Source of the DNA: Lacticaseibacillus suilingensis
GTDB lineage: Bacteria > Bacillota > Bacilli > Lactobacillales > Lactobacillaceae
DNA length: 64,000 bases
Reading direction: 5' to 3'
Assembly (NCBI RefSeq): GCF_016861845.1
Contig: NZ_BOLV01000013.1
Location: 17,638-81,637, forward strand
This document shows positions 57,001 to 64,000 of this stretch, in pieces (the first letter of the stretch is position 1; every line of letters begins with the position of its first letter). A program made the position numbers and the translations under genes. A model generated the notes under the pieces. That model ran no database searches. It was not told the origin of the DNA and saw only the letters and a program-made list of their open reading frames with translations.

Positions 57001-57197
57001 AAGCAACCGGCCGCGCCCACCGCATTGGCCAAAAGCACGCGGTGGATGTGTATCGGCTAATCACCAAAGGAACTATTGAGGAGCAAATCGTCAAACTTCA
57101 GGCTAAAAAACGTGACCTCGTCGATCAAGTCCTTGGCGGCGTCGAGCAAAAGGCTGGGTTGAGTACTGAAGAAATCAAACTGATCTTAGGGATTTAG
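54051..57197 (+). CDS. SNF2-family helicase with SWIM zinc finger
   Basis: A 1048-residue SF2 ATPase. An N-terminal SWIM zinc finger (WCDCPYFSGHAFCKH, from residue 58) may bind DNA or protein. A long middle region of unknown fold follows. The SNF2 core begins near 600: motif I LADEMGLGKT (~627), motif II LVLDEAQNVKN (~722), motif III FALSGTPIENR, motif V-VI LISLKAGGTGLNLTGA and DQATGRAHRIGQ. By family it remodels or moves on DNA. The ATG follows TTGAGGTGAACAA. Not in a restriction or defence cluster; both sides are housekeeping or the low-GC insert. Confidence 0.93.
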   Translation: MNLERRMPSVMWTRGRKIVRAGQVEIDQVDESAGFVQATVYGTEPYSVTVAADEANDWCDCPYFSGHAFCKHIAAVILAMKQADAPTSITMRTHQTAPASSGAQLVAHLALPPVQYFHGLDAAGAGPLKLEVTLFISQYRREAYLDEPRFFVTLRVGEAGGRWYVVGDMQGFLRAYNEEIVYQTGGKAQLSLSHAAFAAPEQAVLDALSVTAPVETDHLYYSTNAPRKLAMLNVGQVTALTPVFNQLAAFRFEPFDDGEVYRSFSVAPYEVSQSPLKLKVTRDRAGFAVAVNQPFSILIPAERLIMAANHAFQLTPAQTGTLDQLLNQLSWAIDQHTGKGPLLHFRPDEMAALQEFMHFFGQVGQVQADTIEVPQMVAHFNLTRHDQQLDLTLQYAYGDQLLAENAPASGIERNPTQEAQAQDYLRSLGFWPANGAWHQNFSDGETLYHFFTAELPNLKQNGVVTVDPTLMALQQTGAELNPQVAVSEAGGLLTVAFSFDGIAPAAIDQVLAQLDGTKPYVERGDGGIVMVDEQLRHLSQALNQLRHSTLKDGQMQVSAAQALVVQASLGDQATFDAQFNQIAADLRQPEQYPVNVPASVNAHLRPYQVAGVQWLEMLDAHGFGGILADEMGLGKTLQLLTFLAARHQPGQPDLVVAPASLLYNWRAECEKFTPDLQAVVVDGSKAEREAVIAAGADLLITSYSSALRDAETYAALDLGYLVLDEAQNVKNSSAKTNQALRQLQPKNTFALSGTPIENRPEELWAIFALVMPGLLPSKRAFNRLTPAEIALRVSPFILRREKAKVLKDLPAKSEFNLHNEMTKAQKTVYLAQLQQMQVKVKGLSPSGLVKNKLAILAGLTRLRQICDTPALYLDNYRGGSGKLDQLDDLIQEALDGGKQVLVFSQFTQMLAQIQQRLDAQHQDYFRLAGDTKPKDRLQMVDAFNAGEKSLFLISLKAGGTGLNLTGASVVILVDLWWNPAVEDQATGRAHRIGQKHAVDVYRLITKGTIEEQIVKLQAKKRDLVDQVLGGVEQKAGLSTEEIKLILGI

Positions 57198-57649
57198 TTG
57201 TCAGATTCTAGACTGTGGGGGCGGTGAAGTTGGTAATGACATGAAGCTTGATTTGGCAGTTAGGTCGAGGCTACGCAGTGTGTACGTCGCCTTAAACTAG
57301 GTCCCTGATTCTTGATAATTAGCAACAAAACGTTTGGATTTACTTGAGTCGTTATTGAATGATTCGCAGCGTGCATTTTATTCCCTAACATCTCTTCAAA
57401 TGTTTTGCAGTTCCTCGACTTTAACCAGTAAATTGTAAATAAATTCGCCATTCGCAAAGCTCACTGGCTTCTTTTCAGATGCTGCTCTTATCTAAGCGTG
57501 ATAAAGAACTGGTACCAGAAAATTTACATCGGCCGTATTTTACCTATTTTTGAATTACTAAAAACATTTTCGTTATTTATCCCTCACCTATTGATAATGA
57601 TAAAGCGCTTTAATAAAATTACTTTAAGATATAAATTGGGGGAATAAAA
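57198..57649. other. AT-richer intergenic region, no supported gene
   Basis: 452 bases that fall in GC from the 3' end of the helicase gene to about 57640. A 66-codon reverse frame (57457-57260) has no ribosome site and matches nothing I know. A cre-like palindrome ATAAAGCGCTTTAA is at 57600-57613 (three mismatches to consensus). AATTGGGGGAATAAAA near 57635 is the ribosome site of the next gene. Confidence 0.5.
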
Positions 57650-58633
57650 ATGAAAAAATATTGGGGAAAGTTTGTCGAGGGAATTCAGTCTGAAATTGGC
57701 GTTTTAATTGCCACACTTGTATTCCCGCCATTGGGAATATTCCTAGTTTGGAAGACCAAACGATTTTCAAAGGAATATAGGATTGTATTCACGGTGCTAG
57801 CGGTATTGGTGTTTGTTGTTCAGTTTTCGACAGTTGCTTCCAGCTCAACCACTGCAAGTGAACTTACCCAATTAACGGATAAGTATAATCATCTTTCCAA
57901 ACAAAACAAAAAGCACCTCAAGCAATATCAAGTCGCATCCTCAGATTACTCTGCTCTTTCAGATAAATACGATAGTTACCATCAAAAGATGAAACCCTAT
58001 GAAGCTTTGTCTGAGGCTGACGCGAAGAAACGACAAGCTGACGCGGACGCTGCCGATAAGGTGACTAGTGCCATTGAAGGACTGCCAACAGTGGATACAC
58101 TGGCTTCTAAGGATGAAGGTGCTTTAAAAGCGGCTCGAACAATGTATAATGCTTTGACTGCCAGTCAAAAAGAGTTGGTTGATGCCACCACTTTAACAGA
58201 ATTGGAGCAAGCATTGCCCGGGGTAAAGAAAAAGGAGGCAGAAGATGCCGCTGCCGCTAAGGCACAAGCAGCTGCTGAAGCTGCAGCGAAAGCGAAAGCC
58301 GCCGAGGAAGAACGTAAAGGATATGAAACAGGGATTACGTATAGCCAGCTAGCAAGGACTCCGGATTCGTACGTGGGCAAAAAAGTTAAATTTTCGGGGG
58401 AAGTAGCTCAGGTAATGGAGGACGGCGATACTGTACAGGCTCGACTAGCGGTAAATGGAGATTATGACAATATGCTACTGTGTGAGTGGAGTACCAGTAC
58501 TGTTAGTTCACGAGTCTTGGAGGACGATCAGATTACAATTTACGGGCTTTCAGAAGGCCTGATAACGTATGAGTCCACATTGGGTGGTGATATTACCATT
58601 CCTTCAGTTTCCGTGGATAAAATTGGTCAGTAG
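57650..58633 (+). CDS. Membrane-anchored coiled-coil protein with OB-like C-terminal domain
   Basis: 327 residues. Two hydrophobic segments near the N-terminus (IGVLIATLVFPPLGIFLVW, then FTVLAVLVFVVQF) are followed by a long helical stretch with SKQNKKHLKQYQ and an Ala/Lys-rich stretch. The last ~90 residues (YVGKKVKFSGEVAQVMEDGD to the end) look like the OB-fold seen in tRNA_anti-like domains. The codon use is clearly more AT-rich than neighbours, so recent transfer is likely. No close functional family recognised. TTGGGGGAATAAAA before the ATG. Confidence 0.75.
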   Translation: MKKYWGKFVEGIQSEIGVLIATLVFPPLGIFLVWKTKRFSKEYRIVFTVLAVLVFVVQFSTVASSSTTASELTQLTDKYNHLSKQNKKHLKQYQVASSDYSALSDKYDSYHQKMKPYEALSEADAKKRQADADAADKVTSAIEGLPTVDTLASKDEGALKAARTMYNALTASQKELVDATTLTELEQALPGVKKKEAEDAAAAKAQAAAEAAAKAKAAEEERKGYETGITYSQLARTPDSYVGKKVKFSGEVAQVMEDGDTVQARLAVNGDYDNMLLCEWSTSTVSSRVLEDDQITIYGLSEGLITYESTLGGDITIPSVSVDKIGQ

Positions 58634-59039
58634 GTAGTAATAATCATGGAACAGCATCTCTATTCAATTGGGCATAGACAGCGATTGGTACTGACTGTTC
58701 GTGCAATCAACTGTCCAAACTCGATAGCGTAACCAAAGAGGCAGCCGCTGCAGTTCAACTTTGCGCGGCCGCCATTTTTGTTGTCATTTCTTTCTCCAAT
58801 TCGTTGGTCAACAGCACTCGGTTCAACTGACGGGCAACTATTTATTCCACAATTGTGAGAATAAGCGGGAAGCAGAAGCACAAATATTTTCACGTATGAT
58901 CCAGCACCCGACTGAGGAAGTTTTCGATTTCAAAAACAATGCGTCACATAATACCATATTGATATATACAAGTTGGCCAAGCGGCATCATCTCGACTAAA
59001 ATAGACCTATTATCGAATGAAGAAAGCAGGAGAAAGCGC
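58634..59039. other. Intergenic region before tex, no supported gene
   Basis: 406 bases. The tex frame is open through it from 58761, but that stretch reads as non-coding sequence without a ribosome site. A small palindrome GCAGCCGCTGC lies near 58742. TATATA near 58972 could be part of a tex promoter. No terminator seen after the upstream gene. Confidence 0.5.
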
Positions 59040-61199
59040 TTGGAAGCTCAAACCTTACAGCTCGTGCATCAAAATCTAACCGATATTAGTGCGCATCAAA
59101 TCAGCACCGTGCTGACCTTAATGCAGGACGGCAACACGGTCCCGTTCATTGCCCGGTACCGCAAGGAAATGACCGGTAGCCTCGATGAAGTGCAAATTCA
59201 GGCCATTGAAACCGCCTATCAGCAAGTCACGGCGTTGCAGGACCGCAAAGCCGCCGTGATCAAAAGCATCACGGAGCAGGGGCAAATAACCCCGGCGCTG
59301 GCGCAAAAAATCAATGGCGCCACTAAACTGCAAGACGTGGAAGACCTCTATTTGCCGTATAAGCAAAAGCGCCAAACCAAAGCCGCCATCGCCAAAGCCC
59401 ATGGGCTGCAGCCGTTAGCCGATTGGGTGTTGCAGTTTCCGCACACCAGTATCACCACGGCGGCCGAAAAGTACGTCACTGCCGAAGTGCCAACAGCGGC
59501 TGAAGCCTTAGCTGGCGTGCATGAAATCTTGGCGGAAACCTTCAGTGACCGCGCTGATTTGCGCAGCTGGATCCGCGGCTACACCACGCGCACCGGTGAC
59601 ATCACGGCGGCGCTGAAACCCAAAGCTGCCGCGCTCGATGAGAAAGGCGTTTACCAGCAGTACTACGACTTCAGCGAAAGCATCACCAAAATGACCGCGA
59701 CTCGCACCTTAGCGCTTAACCGCGGCGAAAAAGAGAAAATCTTGACGGTGAAAGTGCAAGTGGATACAGAAGCTATCATGCACTATTTGCACTTCAAATT
59801 ACTTGGCGAACAGCCTGCCACTGAAGCCACCGCTGCCATTGAATCTGCCTACCTAGATGCGTACAAGCGCTTCATCGGCCCGGCCATTGAGCGCGAAGCC
59901 CGCGGGGCGCTGACAGCGGCCGCTGAAGAACAGTCCATCAAGGTGTTTGGCCAAAATCTCTACAACCTGTTGATGCAAGCCCCAATTCGCGGCAAAGTGG
60001 TGCTGGGCTTTGATCCGGCGTACCGCACCGGCTGTAAGCTCGCCGTTGTGGATGAAAATGGTAAATTCCTTGCGAAAGCGGTGATTTATCCTCACAAGCC
60101 TGCGCCGGAAGCTAAGCGGGCGGCTGCTGCTGGTGAGTTTGTGGCGCTGCTCGAACAGTACCATGTGACCATGATTGCGATTGGGAATGGCACCGCTAGC
60201 CGCGAGTCAGAGGCTTTTGTCGCAGAAACGATCAAACAGGTGGCATGGCCGATTTATTATGTGATCGTCAATGAAGCCGGGGCGTCGGTGTACTCGGCGA
60301 GCCAGGCGGCCCGGGATGAATTTCCCGACCTGCATGTTGAACAGCGCAGCGCGATTAGCATTGCCCGCCGCCTGCAGGACCCCTTAGCCGAGTTGGTCAA
60401 AATCGATCCCGCATCAGTTGGCGTCGGTCAGTACCAACATGATTTGCCGGCCAAGGCGTTGGCCAATGAGGTCGATGCGGTGGTCGAGCGGGCCGTTAAC
60501 CGCGTAGGGGTTAATCTCAATACCGCCAGCTATCAGCTGTTGGCGCGGATTTCGGGATTATCACAAACCATCGCTCAAAACATCGTTGCTTACCGCGATG
60601 AACACGGCCGCTATGAAAGTCGGACGGAACTCAAGAAGGTGCCGCGCCTTGGCCCGAAAGCCTATGAGCAGGCCGTGGGGTTCCTGCGAATCATCGGTGG
60701 TAAACAGCCGTTGGACAATACCGATATCCATCCGGAAAGTTATCCGGTGGCTAAGCAATTACTGAAAGCTGCTGGCCTGACGCCCAAAGCAGTGGGGAAG
60801 GATGAGGTGGCGCAAGTACGCCAAGTCGACCGCGCGCCATTTTTGGCCGCCGGCGTGGGCGCGGAAACGATTCAAGATATCATTACTAGCCTGCAGCATC
60901 CTGGCCGAGATTTGCGGGACAGCCTAGCCGCGCCGCTGTTGCGGCAGGATGTGCTCACGATAGAAGATTTGAAGCCGGGGATGCAGCTGCAAGGAACGGT
61001 TCGCAACGTGGTGGACTTTGGTGCCTTTGTCGATATCGGCGTCAAGCACGATGGGCTGGTGCATGTGTCCAAAATGGCGAGCCATTTTGTCCGGGATCCG
61101 AAAACTGTGGTGGCAGTGGGGGATGTTGTCGAGGTGTGGATCGAATCGGTTGATCTGCAGCGCGAACGGATTCAACTCAGCATGGTGGCCCCTAAATAA
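59040..61199 (+). CDS. tex: Tex-family transcription accessory RNA-binding protein
   Basis: 719 residues, the usual Tex length (~720-780). The N-terminal helical part (MTGSLDEVQIQAIE), a YqgF-like RNase H domain (VVLGFDPAYRTGCKLAVVDENG), helix-hairpin-helix repeats (GVGVNLNTASYQLLARISG-like) and a C-terminal S1 domain (GMQLQGTVRNVVDFGAFVDIGVKHDGLVHVSKM, in part) are all visible. I chose a TTG start at 59040, 7 bases after GCAGGAG, since it gives the family's length; the frame extends 93 codons upstream without a ribosome site. Confidence 0.9.
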   Translation: MEAQTLQLVHQNLTDISAHQISTVLTLMQDGNTVPFIARYRKEMTGSLDEVQIQAIETAYQQVTALQDRKAAVIKSITEQGQITPALAQKINGATKLQDVEDLYLPYKQKRQTKAAIAKAHGLQPLADWVLQFPHTSITTAAEKYVTAEVPTAAEALAGVHEILAETFSDRADLRSWIRGYTTRTGDITAALKPKAAALDEKGVYQQYYDFSESITKMTATRTLALNRGEKEKILTVKVQVDTEAIMHYLHFKLLGEQPATEATAAIESAYLDAYKRFIGPAIEREARGALTAAAEEQSIKVFGQNLYNLLMQAPIRGKVVLGFDPAYRTGCKLAVVDENGKFLAKAVIYPHKPAPEAKRAAAAGEFVALLEQYHVTMIAIGNGTASRESEAFVAETIKQVAWPIYYVIVNEAGASVYSASQAARDEFPDLHVEQRSAISIARRLQDPLAELVKIDPASVGVGQYQHDLPAKALANEVDAVVERAVNRVGVNLNTASYQLLARISGLSQTIAQNIVAYRDEHGRYESRTELKKVPRLGPKAYEQAVGFLRIIGGKQPLDNTDIHPESYPVAKQLLKAAGLTPKAVGKDEVAQVRQVDRAPFLAAGVGAETIQDIITSLQHPGRDLRDSLAAPLLRQDVLTIEDLKPGMQLQGTVRNVVDFGAFVDIGVKHDGLVHVSKMASHFVRDPKTVVAVGDVVEVWIESVDLQRERIQLSMVAPK

Positions 61200-61237
61200 A
61201 AATCAGGCATGACCGCTGTGGTCATGCCTGATTTTTT
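61197..61237. terminator. Bidirectional terminator after tex
   Basis: AAATCAGGCATGACC / GGTCATGCCTGATTT stem with A's before and T's after, between tex and a convergent gene. Confidence 0.93.
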
Positions 61238-61242
61238 CTGCG

Positions 61243-61527
61243 CTAAACGCGTGCCGCCCAGAGATTATTGCCGAGCTGCTTGTGAGCTTCCACTTGTTGC
61301 CAAAGCCGGTGTTCTTCAGGGGTGAAGGATAAACCATCCGAGAATTTCGTGACCGGCACTTGATTGAGAAATTGCTGGAAGGTGCCGGTAAAAGCCACCC
61401 CGTTGCATTGGGCGAGGCTGGTTGCGGTTTCGCTGATGAGTTTGGTTGTTGCAGCCGCTGGGGCGCGATGTTCGAGGGCCTCAGCGAGGGTTTGCATGGC
61501 AGTAACGAGTTGGGTCTGGTTGTCCAT
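61243..61527 (-). CDS. Small soluble protein, unknown
   Basis: 94 residues, helical and soluble: MDNQTQLVTAMQTLAEALEH at the start, GLSFTPEEHRLWQQVEAHKQ near the end. No family recognised. GAAGGAGG precedes the ATG. A promoter with an extended -10 and an overlapping cre site lies 40-70 bases upstream, so expression is probably carbon-controlled. Confidence 0.65.
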   Translation of the reverse strand: MDNQTQLVTAMQTLAEALEHRAPAAATTKLISETATSLAQCNGVAFTGTFQQFLNQVPVTKFSDGLSFTPEEHRLWQQVEAHKQLGNNLWAARV

Positions 61528-61568
61528 TGGTGGTTCCTCCTTCAGACTTTGTTAAAATGTTCACACAC

Positions 61569-61577
61569 AGTATAGCA
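61569..61577 (-). promoter_or_regulatory. Extended -10 promoter of the small unknown gene
   Basis: Minus strand TGCTATACT, a near-perfect extended -10, 42 bases before the ATG. Confidence 0.55.
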
Positions 61578-61581
61578 CAAA

Positions 61582-61595
61582 AGAAAGCGCTTACG
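61582..61595 (-). promoter_or_regulatory. cre (CcpA) site overlapping the -35 region
   Basis: Minus strand CGTAAGCGCTTTCT matches 12 of 14 positions of TGWAANCGNTNWCA. It lies between the -35 and -10 of the promoter above, which predicts repression. Confidence 0.6.
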
Positions 61596-61599
61596 AACG

Positions 61600-61810
61600 G
61601 ATAATAGTTAAATAATGAACAAATAATTTTTTAGGTTAGGTGAAATGATGTAGCCAGGGGATAACCGGGCAGTGACCGAAAAAATGTTTAACCTCCCTAA
61701 ACCACCACCTGAATGAATTACCCAAAACAACCGGTAGATGGCGCCAGCAGTGAGTTAACGGATAAGATTAGGCTCCGCTAAAATATTTTTGACCATTTGC
61801 TCAAAAGTGA
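61600..61810. other. Intergenic region upstream of mntH, possible operator
   Basis: No gene seen. TTTTAGGTTAGGTGAAA (near 61630) and TTTAACCTCCCTAAA (near 61690) form an imperfect inverted pair with AGG/CCT cores. They could be metal-regulator sites (MntR-like) but do not match a known consensus well. Confidence 0.3.
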
Positions 61811-61838
61811 TTGATTTTCTGAAAAGAGGGCGTAATAT
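61811..61838 (+). promoter_or_regulatory. Candidate promoter of mntH
   Basis: TTGATT, 16-base spacer, TAATAT (or TATAAG with a 19-base spacer). About 85 bases before the start. Confidence 0.4.
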
Positions 61839-61921
61839 AAGTCGAGGAAAATGAATTTGAGAGTTTGCTCAGTTTTGACAAGACTCACCGAATTCCATCG
61901 CAAAGGAAAGAGGTCCTCACC

Positions 61922-63289
61922 ATGCTCGAAAATCTCAATCACAGCCAGGCGGTCGAAGCCGATCAGGCGGTAAGTAAAAGTTTAGACGAAGTAAATGGCA
62001 CCATCGAAGTGCCAAAAAACGCCGGCTTCTGGCGGACACTCAAGGCCTTCACTGGCCCTGGCGTCTTGATTGCCGTGGGCTACATGGATCCCGGTAATTG
62101 GATTACCTCGATTGCCGGTGGCGCTCAGTACAAGTATCGGCTCTTAGCCGTGGTTCTGATTTCAAGTTTGATTGCCATGATGCTCCAAGCCATGGCCGCT
62201 AAACTTGGCATTGTAACCGGTAAAGACTTGGCGCAGCTGACCCGCGAACACACCAGCAAAGTGGGCGGATTTGTGTTGTGGGTGATTGCCGAATTGGCCA
62301 TCATGGCCACTGATATCGCCGAAATCATTGGCTCGGGCATTGCCATTCAACTGCTGTTCGGCATTCCGTTGATTGTCGGCATTCTGATTACGGCGCTGGA
62401 TGTACTGCTACTGCTATTGCTGATGAAAATGGGTTTTCGCAAGATCGAAGCGATTGTGGCAACCCTGGTTGCGGTTATTCTGGTGGTCTTCGGTTATGAA
62501 GTATTCCTAGCTAAGCCAGACCTCGGCGGTATCGTCAACGGGTATCTGCCGACTAGTGACCTTATCACCAACCACGGCATGCTTTACTTGACCATGGGGA
62601 TTGTCGGCGCCACGGTGATGCCGCATGACCTGTACTTAGGTTCTTCCATCTCTCAGACCCGGAAAGTCGACCGTAAAAATCGCGGGGAAGTCGCGCAGGC
62701 GGTGCGTTTTGCCACCATCGACTCCAACATTCAGCTGTTCATTGCCTTCATTGTTAACTCCCTGCTTTTGATTTTAGGCGCGGCGCTGTTTTTCGGTAAA
62801 AACTCCAGCATGGGCCGTTTTGCTGACTTGTTTGCTTCCTTGAACAATCCTGCCATCGTCGGCGCGATTGCCAGCCCGGCTTTGTCTATGCTGTTCGCCA
62901 TTGCCTTGTTGTCTTCCGGTCAAAGCTCAACGATTACTGGCACCTTGGCCGGCCAAATCGTCATGGAAGGGTTCGTTCGCATCAAAGCCCCAATGTGGGT
63001 GCAACGCCTGATTACACGGCTGCTGTCAGTGACGCCAGTGCTGATTTTTGCCATCATCTATCATGGCAATGAAGCTAAAATCGAAGGCCTGCTAACCTTC
63101 TCCCAAGTATTCCTCAGTATTGCGCTGCCCTTTGCCGTGATTCCGCTGGTGCTGTTTGCCAGCAACAAGCAGCTGATGGGTGAATTTGCCAACAAACCTT
63201 GGATCAAGATCTGTGCCTGGGTCGCCACCGTAGTGCTAGTGGTATTGAATATCTACCTGATTTTGCAAACCATCGGTATCGTTGCCTAA
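61922..63289 (+). CDS. mntH: Nramp divalent metal transporter MntH
   Basis: Proton-coupled Mn2+ importer. 455 residues with about 11 membrane helices; metal-site motifs DPGN (56-59) in GYMDPGNW and MPH in [12 protein letters not shown], both diagnostic of Nramp. The ATG at 61922 follows AAAGGAAAGAGG; the frame from 61865 has no ribosome site. A TetR regulator follows 11 bases later, probably in the same transcript. Confidence 0.95.
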   Translation: MLENLNHSQAVEADQAVSKSLDEVNGTIEVPKNAGFWRTLKAFTGPGVLIAVGYMDPGNWITSIAGGAQYKYRLLAVVLISSLIAMMLQAMAAKLGIVTGKDLAQLTREHTSKVGGFVLWVIAELAIMATDIAEIIGSGIAIQLLFGIPLIVGILITALDVLLLLLLMKMGFRKIEAIVATLVAVILVVFGYEVFLAKPDLGGIVNGYLPTSDLITNHGMLYLTMGIVGATVMPHDLYLGSSISQTRKVDRKNRGEVAQAVRFATIDSNIQLFIAFIVNSLLLILGAALFFGKNSSMGRFADLFASLNNPAIVGAIASPALSMLFAIALLSSGQSSTITGTLAGQIVMEGFVRIKAPMWVQRLITRLLSVTPVLIFAIIYHGNEAKIEGLLTFSQVFLSIALPFAVIPLVLFASNKQLMGEFANKPWIKICAWVATVVLVVLNIYLILQTIGIVA

Positions 63290-63300
63290 GGAGGCTGCTC

Positions 63301-63900
63301 ATGGAAAAAGGTGCGCATCAACGCGCCCATCTGATCGACGTGGCGCGGGATTTATTCGCCGCACAAGGCTATGAAGCTACCACTACTCGCGCCTTGAACC
63401 AGGCGGCGGGCACTAGCGATGGGTTGCTTTATTACTACTTTCCTCATGGGAAGCAAGATATTTTGGATACCATTGTGGAGGAAGGCCTGACCCGCCGAGC
63501 CAGCGAGTTTACTGTGGATTTCTCCCACGTTGACTCCAAAACGGCCCTAGCCGAGCAACTGGTGAGGCTGATCGATGGCGTCTGGCAAAGTCTGGCACGC
63601 GAAGATAATTATCAATCTTTCATTATTACGGTGCGTAATCGGATGCTGTTGTCCCAGGCCGGCTCAGACTGGCTGGATGGCTACACCAACGGCCTCGAAC
63701 AACGAATTTTGGCTGGTCTGGCGACAGTGGGGCCAAAGCTGGGTTACAGCGAGACCCAAATTCCGGTGCTGACTTCCATTATCGCGGCGCTAGTGATTTC
63801 ACCACTGTTCACGGAGCTGTTGCTGCGCAATCAGCGCACACTGGCCACTGACCAGCTGACCGAGCTGCAAGGCCAAATCGAATTTCTCCTGGCTCGATAG
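63301..63900 (+). CDS. TetR-family transcriptional regulator
   Basis: 199 residues. The N-terminal HTH reads RAHLIDVARDLFAAQGYEATTTRALNQAAGTSDGLLYYYFPHGKQDILDTIV (shown in pieces by position, residues ~7-60). The ligand domain is helical with no recognised effector. The ATG follows TAAGGAGGCTGCTC; the upstream frame from 63199 is inside mntH. Its place behind mntH suggests control of its own operon, but TetR proteins for Mn are unusual, so its target may be elsewhere. Confidence 0.85.
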   Translation: MEKGAHQRAHLIDVARDLFAAQGYEATTTRALNQAAGTSDGLLYYYFPHGKQDILDTIVEEGLTRRASEFTVDFSHVDSKTALAEQLVRLIDGVWQSLAREDNYQSFIITVRNRMLLSQAGSDWLDGYTNGLEQRILAGLATVGPKLGYSETQIPVLTSIIAALVISPLFTELLLRNQRTLATDQLTELQGQIEFLLAR

Positions 63901-63905
63901 ACGAA

Positions 63906-63931
63906 GCGCGCAGGCAACTGCGGGCTTTTTT
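63906..63931 (+). terminator. Terminator of mntH-tetR
   Basis: GCGCGCAG / CTGCGGGC stem (one mismatch) and six T's. A second hairpin (AGAGAAAG / CTTTCTCT then TTTTT, 63945-63978) follows as backup. Confidence 0.75.
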
Positions 63932-63960
63932 CTACCATCAGTCAAGAGAAAGTTGATCTA

Positions 63961-64000
63961 TTAGGCTTTCTCTTTTTCTTTGTCTTCCATTCTGACCTTG
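63961..64000 (-). CDS. C-terminal end of a reverse-strand gene (partial)
   Basis: From the window edge the minus strand reads ...VRMEDKEKEKA before a TAA at 63963-63961. A charged tail like this is common at protein ends, and gene order (convergent after tetR, with a hairpin between) fits. With 12-13 codons visible, the product cannot be named. Confidence 0.35.
   Translation of the reverse strand, partial: KVRMEDKEKEKA

Noticed and set aside
57260..57457. Reverse 66-codon frame in the low-GC gap, considered as a transposase remnant
   Set aside because: No ribosome site, no DDE or other motif I can identify, and no terminal repeats.
57600..57613. cre-like ATAAAGCGCTTTAA before the low-GC gene
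   Set aside because: Three mismatches at key positions; kept only as a note.
59031..59044. cre-like AGAAAGCGCTTGGA over the tex start
   Set aside because: Three mismatches to the consensus, and it coincides with the start codon region; likely chance.

Overview
The window (about 55% GC by eye) is chromosomal DNA of a lactic acid bacterium, most like the Lacticaseibacillus casei group or a near relative. The support is gene content and order: atpBEFHAGDC followed by a YwzB-like gene and mbl; tdk-prfA-prmC-tsaC-glyA-upp; sufCDSUB; a Met T-box before metQNI; and a KxYKxGKxW signal peptide plus an LPxTG anchor on a surface glycosidase. Species assignment is inference.

Layout. 1-5.4 kb: end of a heterodimeric ABC exporter, a VOC protein, a serine hydrolase, manA. 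5.4-12.6 kb: murT (reverse), then tdk-prfA-prmC-tsaC, glyA, upp. 13.5-19.9 kb: the F1Fo ATP synthase operon. 20.8-24.8 kb: envelope genes (YwzB-like, mbl, EpuA-like, yidD, DUF2969, and rodA broken by an in-frame TGA), then GcvH-like and ArsC-like proteins. 24.9-27.9 kb: T-box and methionine ABC transporter. 28.3-35.2 kb: secreted matrixin-like protease, the suf Fe-S operon, YueI and DUF2785 proteins. 35.5-38.2 kb: HTH-TPR regulator and a DUF805-XpaC fusion with a membrane-anchored partner. 38.3-44.6 kb: usp, small membrane protein, GNAT, a probable 6S RNA, rarA, YueI, YktB, a GATase-type hydrolase, an isochorismatase. 44.8-51.7 kb: GH84 surface enzyme, GNAT, acyl-CoA dehydrogenase with EtfBA. 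51.8-64 kb: AKR, yaaA, SWIM/SNF2 helicase, a lower-GC insertion, tex, a small unknown gene, mntH, tetR.

The most unusual content is intergenic. Family A: three copies (2012-2256, 19985-20233, and reverse 20432-20675) of a 233-238 nt element. It folds as a long closing stem carrying three hairpins. Stem sequences differ between copies with compensatory changes, the loops are conserved, and an invariant ATAACAGT lies exactly 3 nt beyond the closing stem in all three. Family B: 125-130 nt imperfect-hairpin units in tandem, starting within 5 nt of the upp and metI stop codons, also with compensatory changes around conserved internal loops. I do not recognise either family. They are the best candidates here for an undescribed structured RNA or a palindromic mobile element.

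Other points: rodA carries a nonsense codon; the ArsC-like protein lacks its nucleophilic cysteine; murT has no gatD beside it; and several CcpA-type (cre) sites mark carbon-regulated genes (GH84, acd-etf, a small unknown gene). All calls come from reading the sequence; no database search was run.
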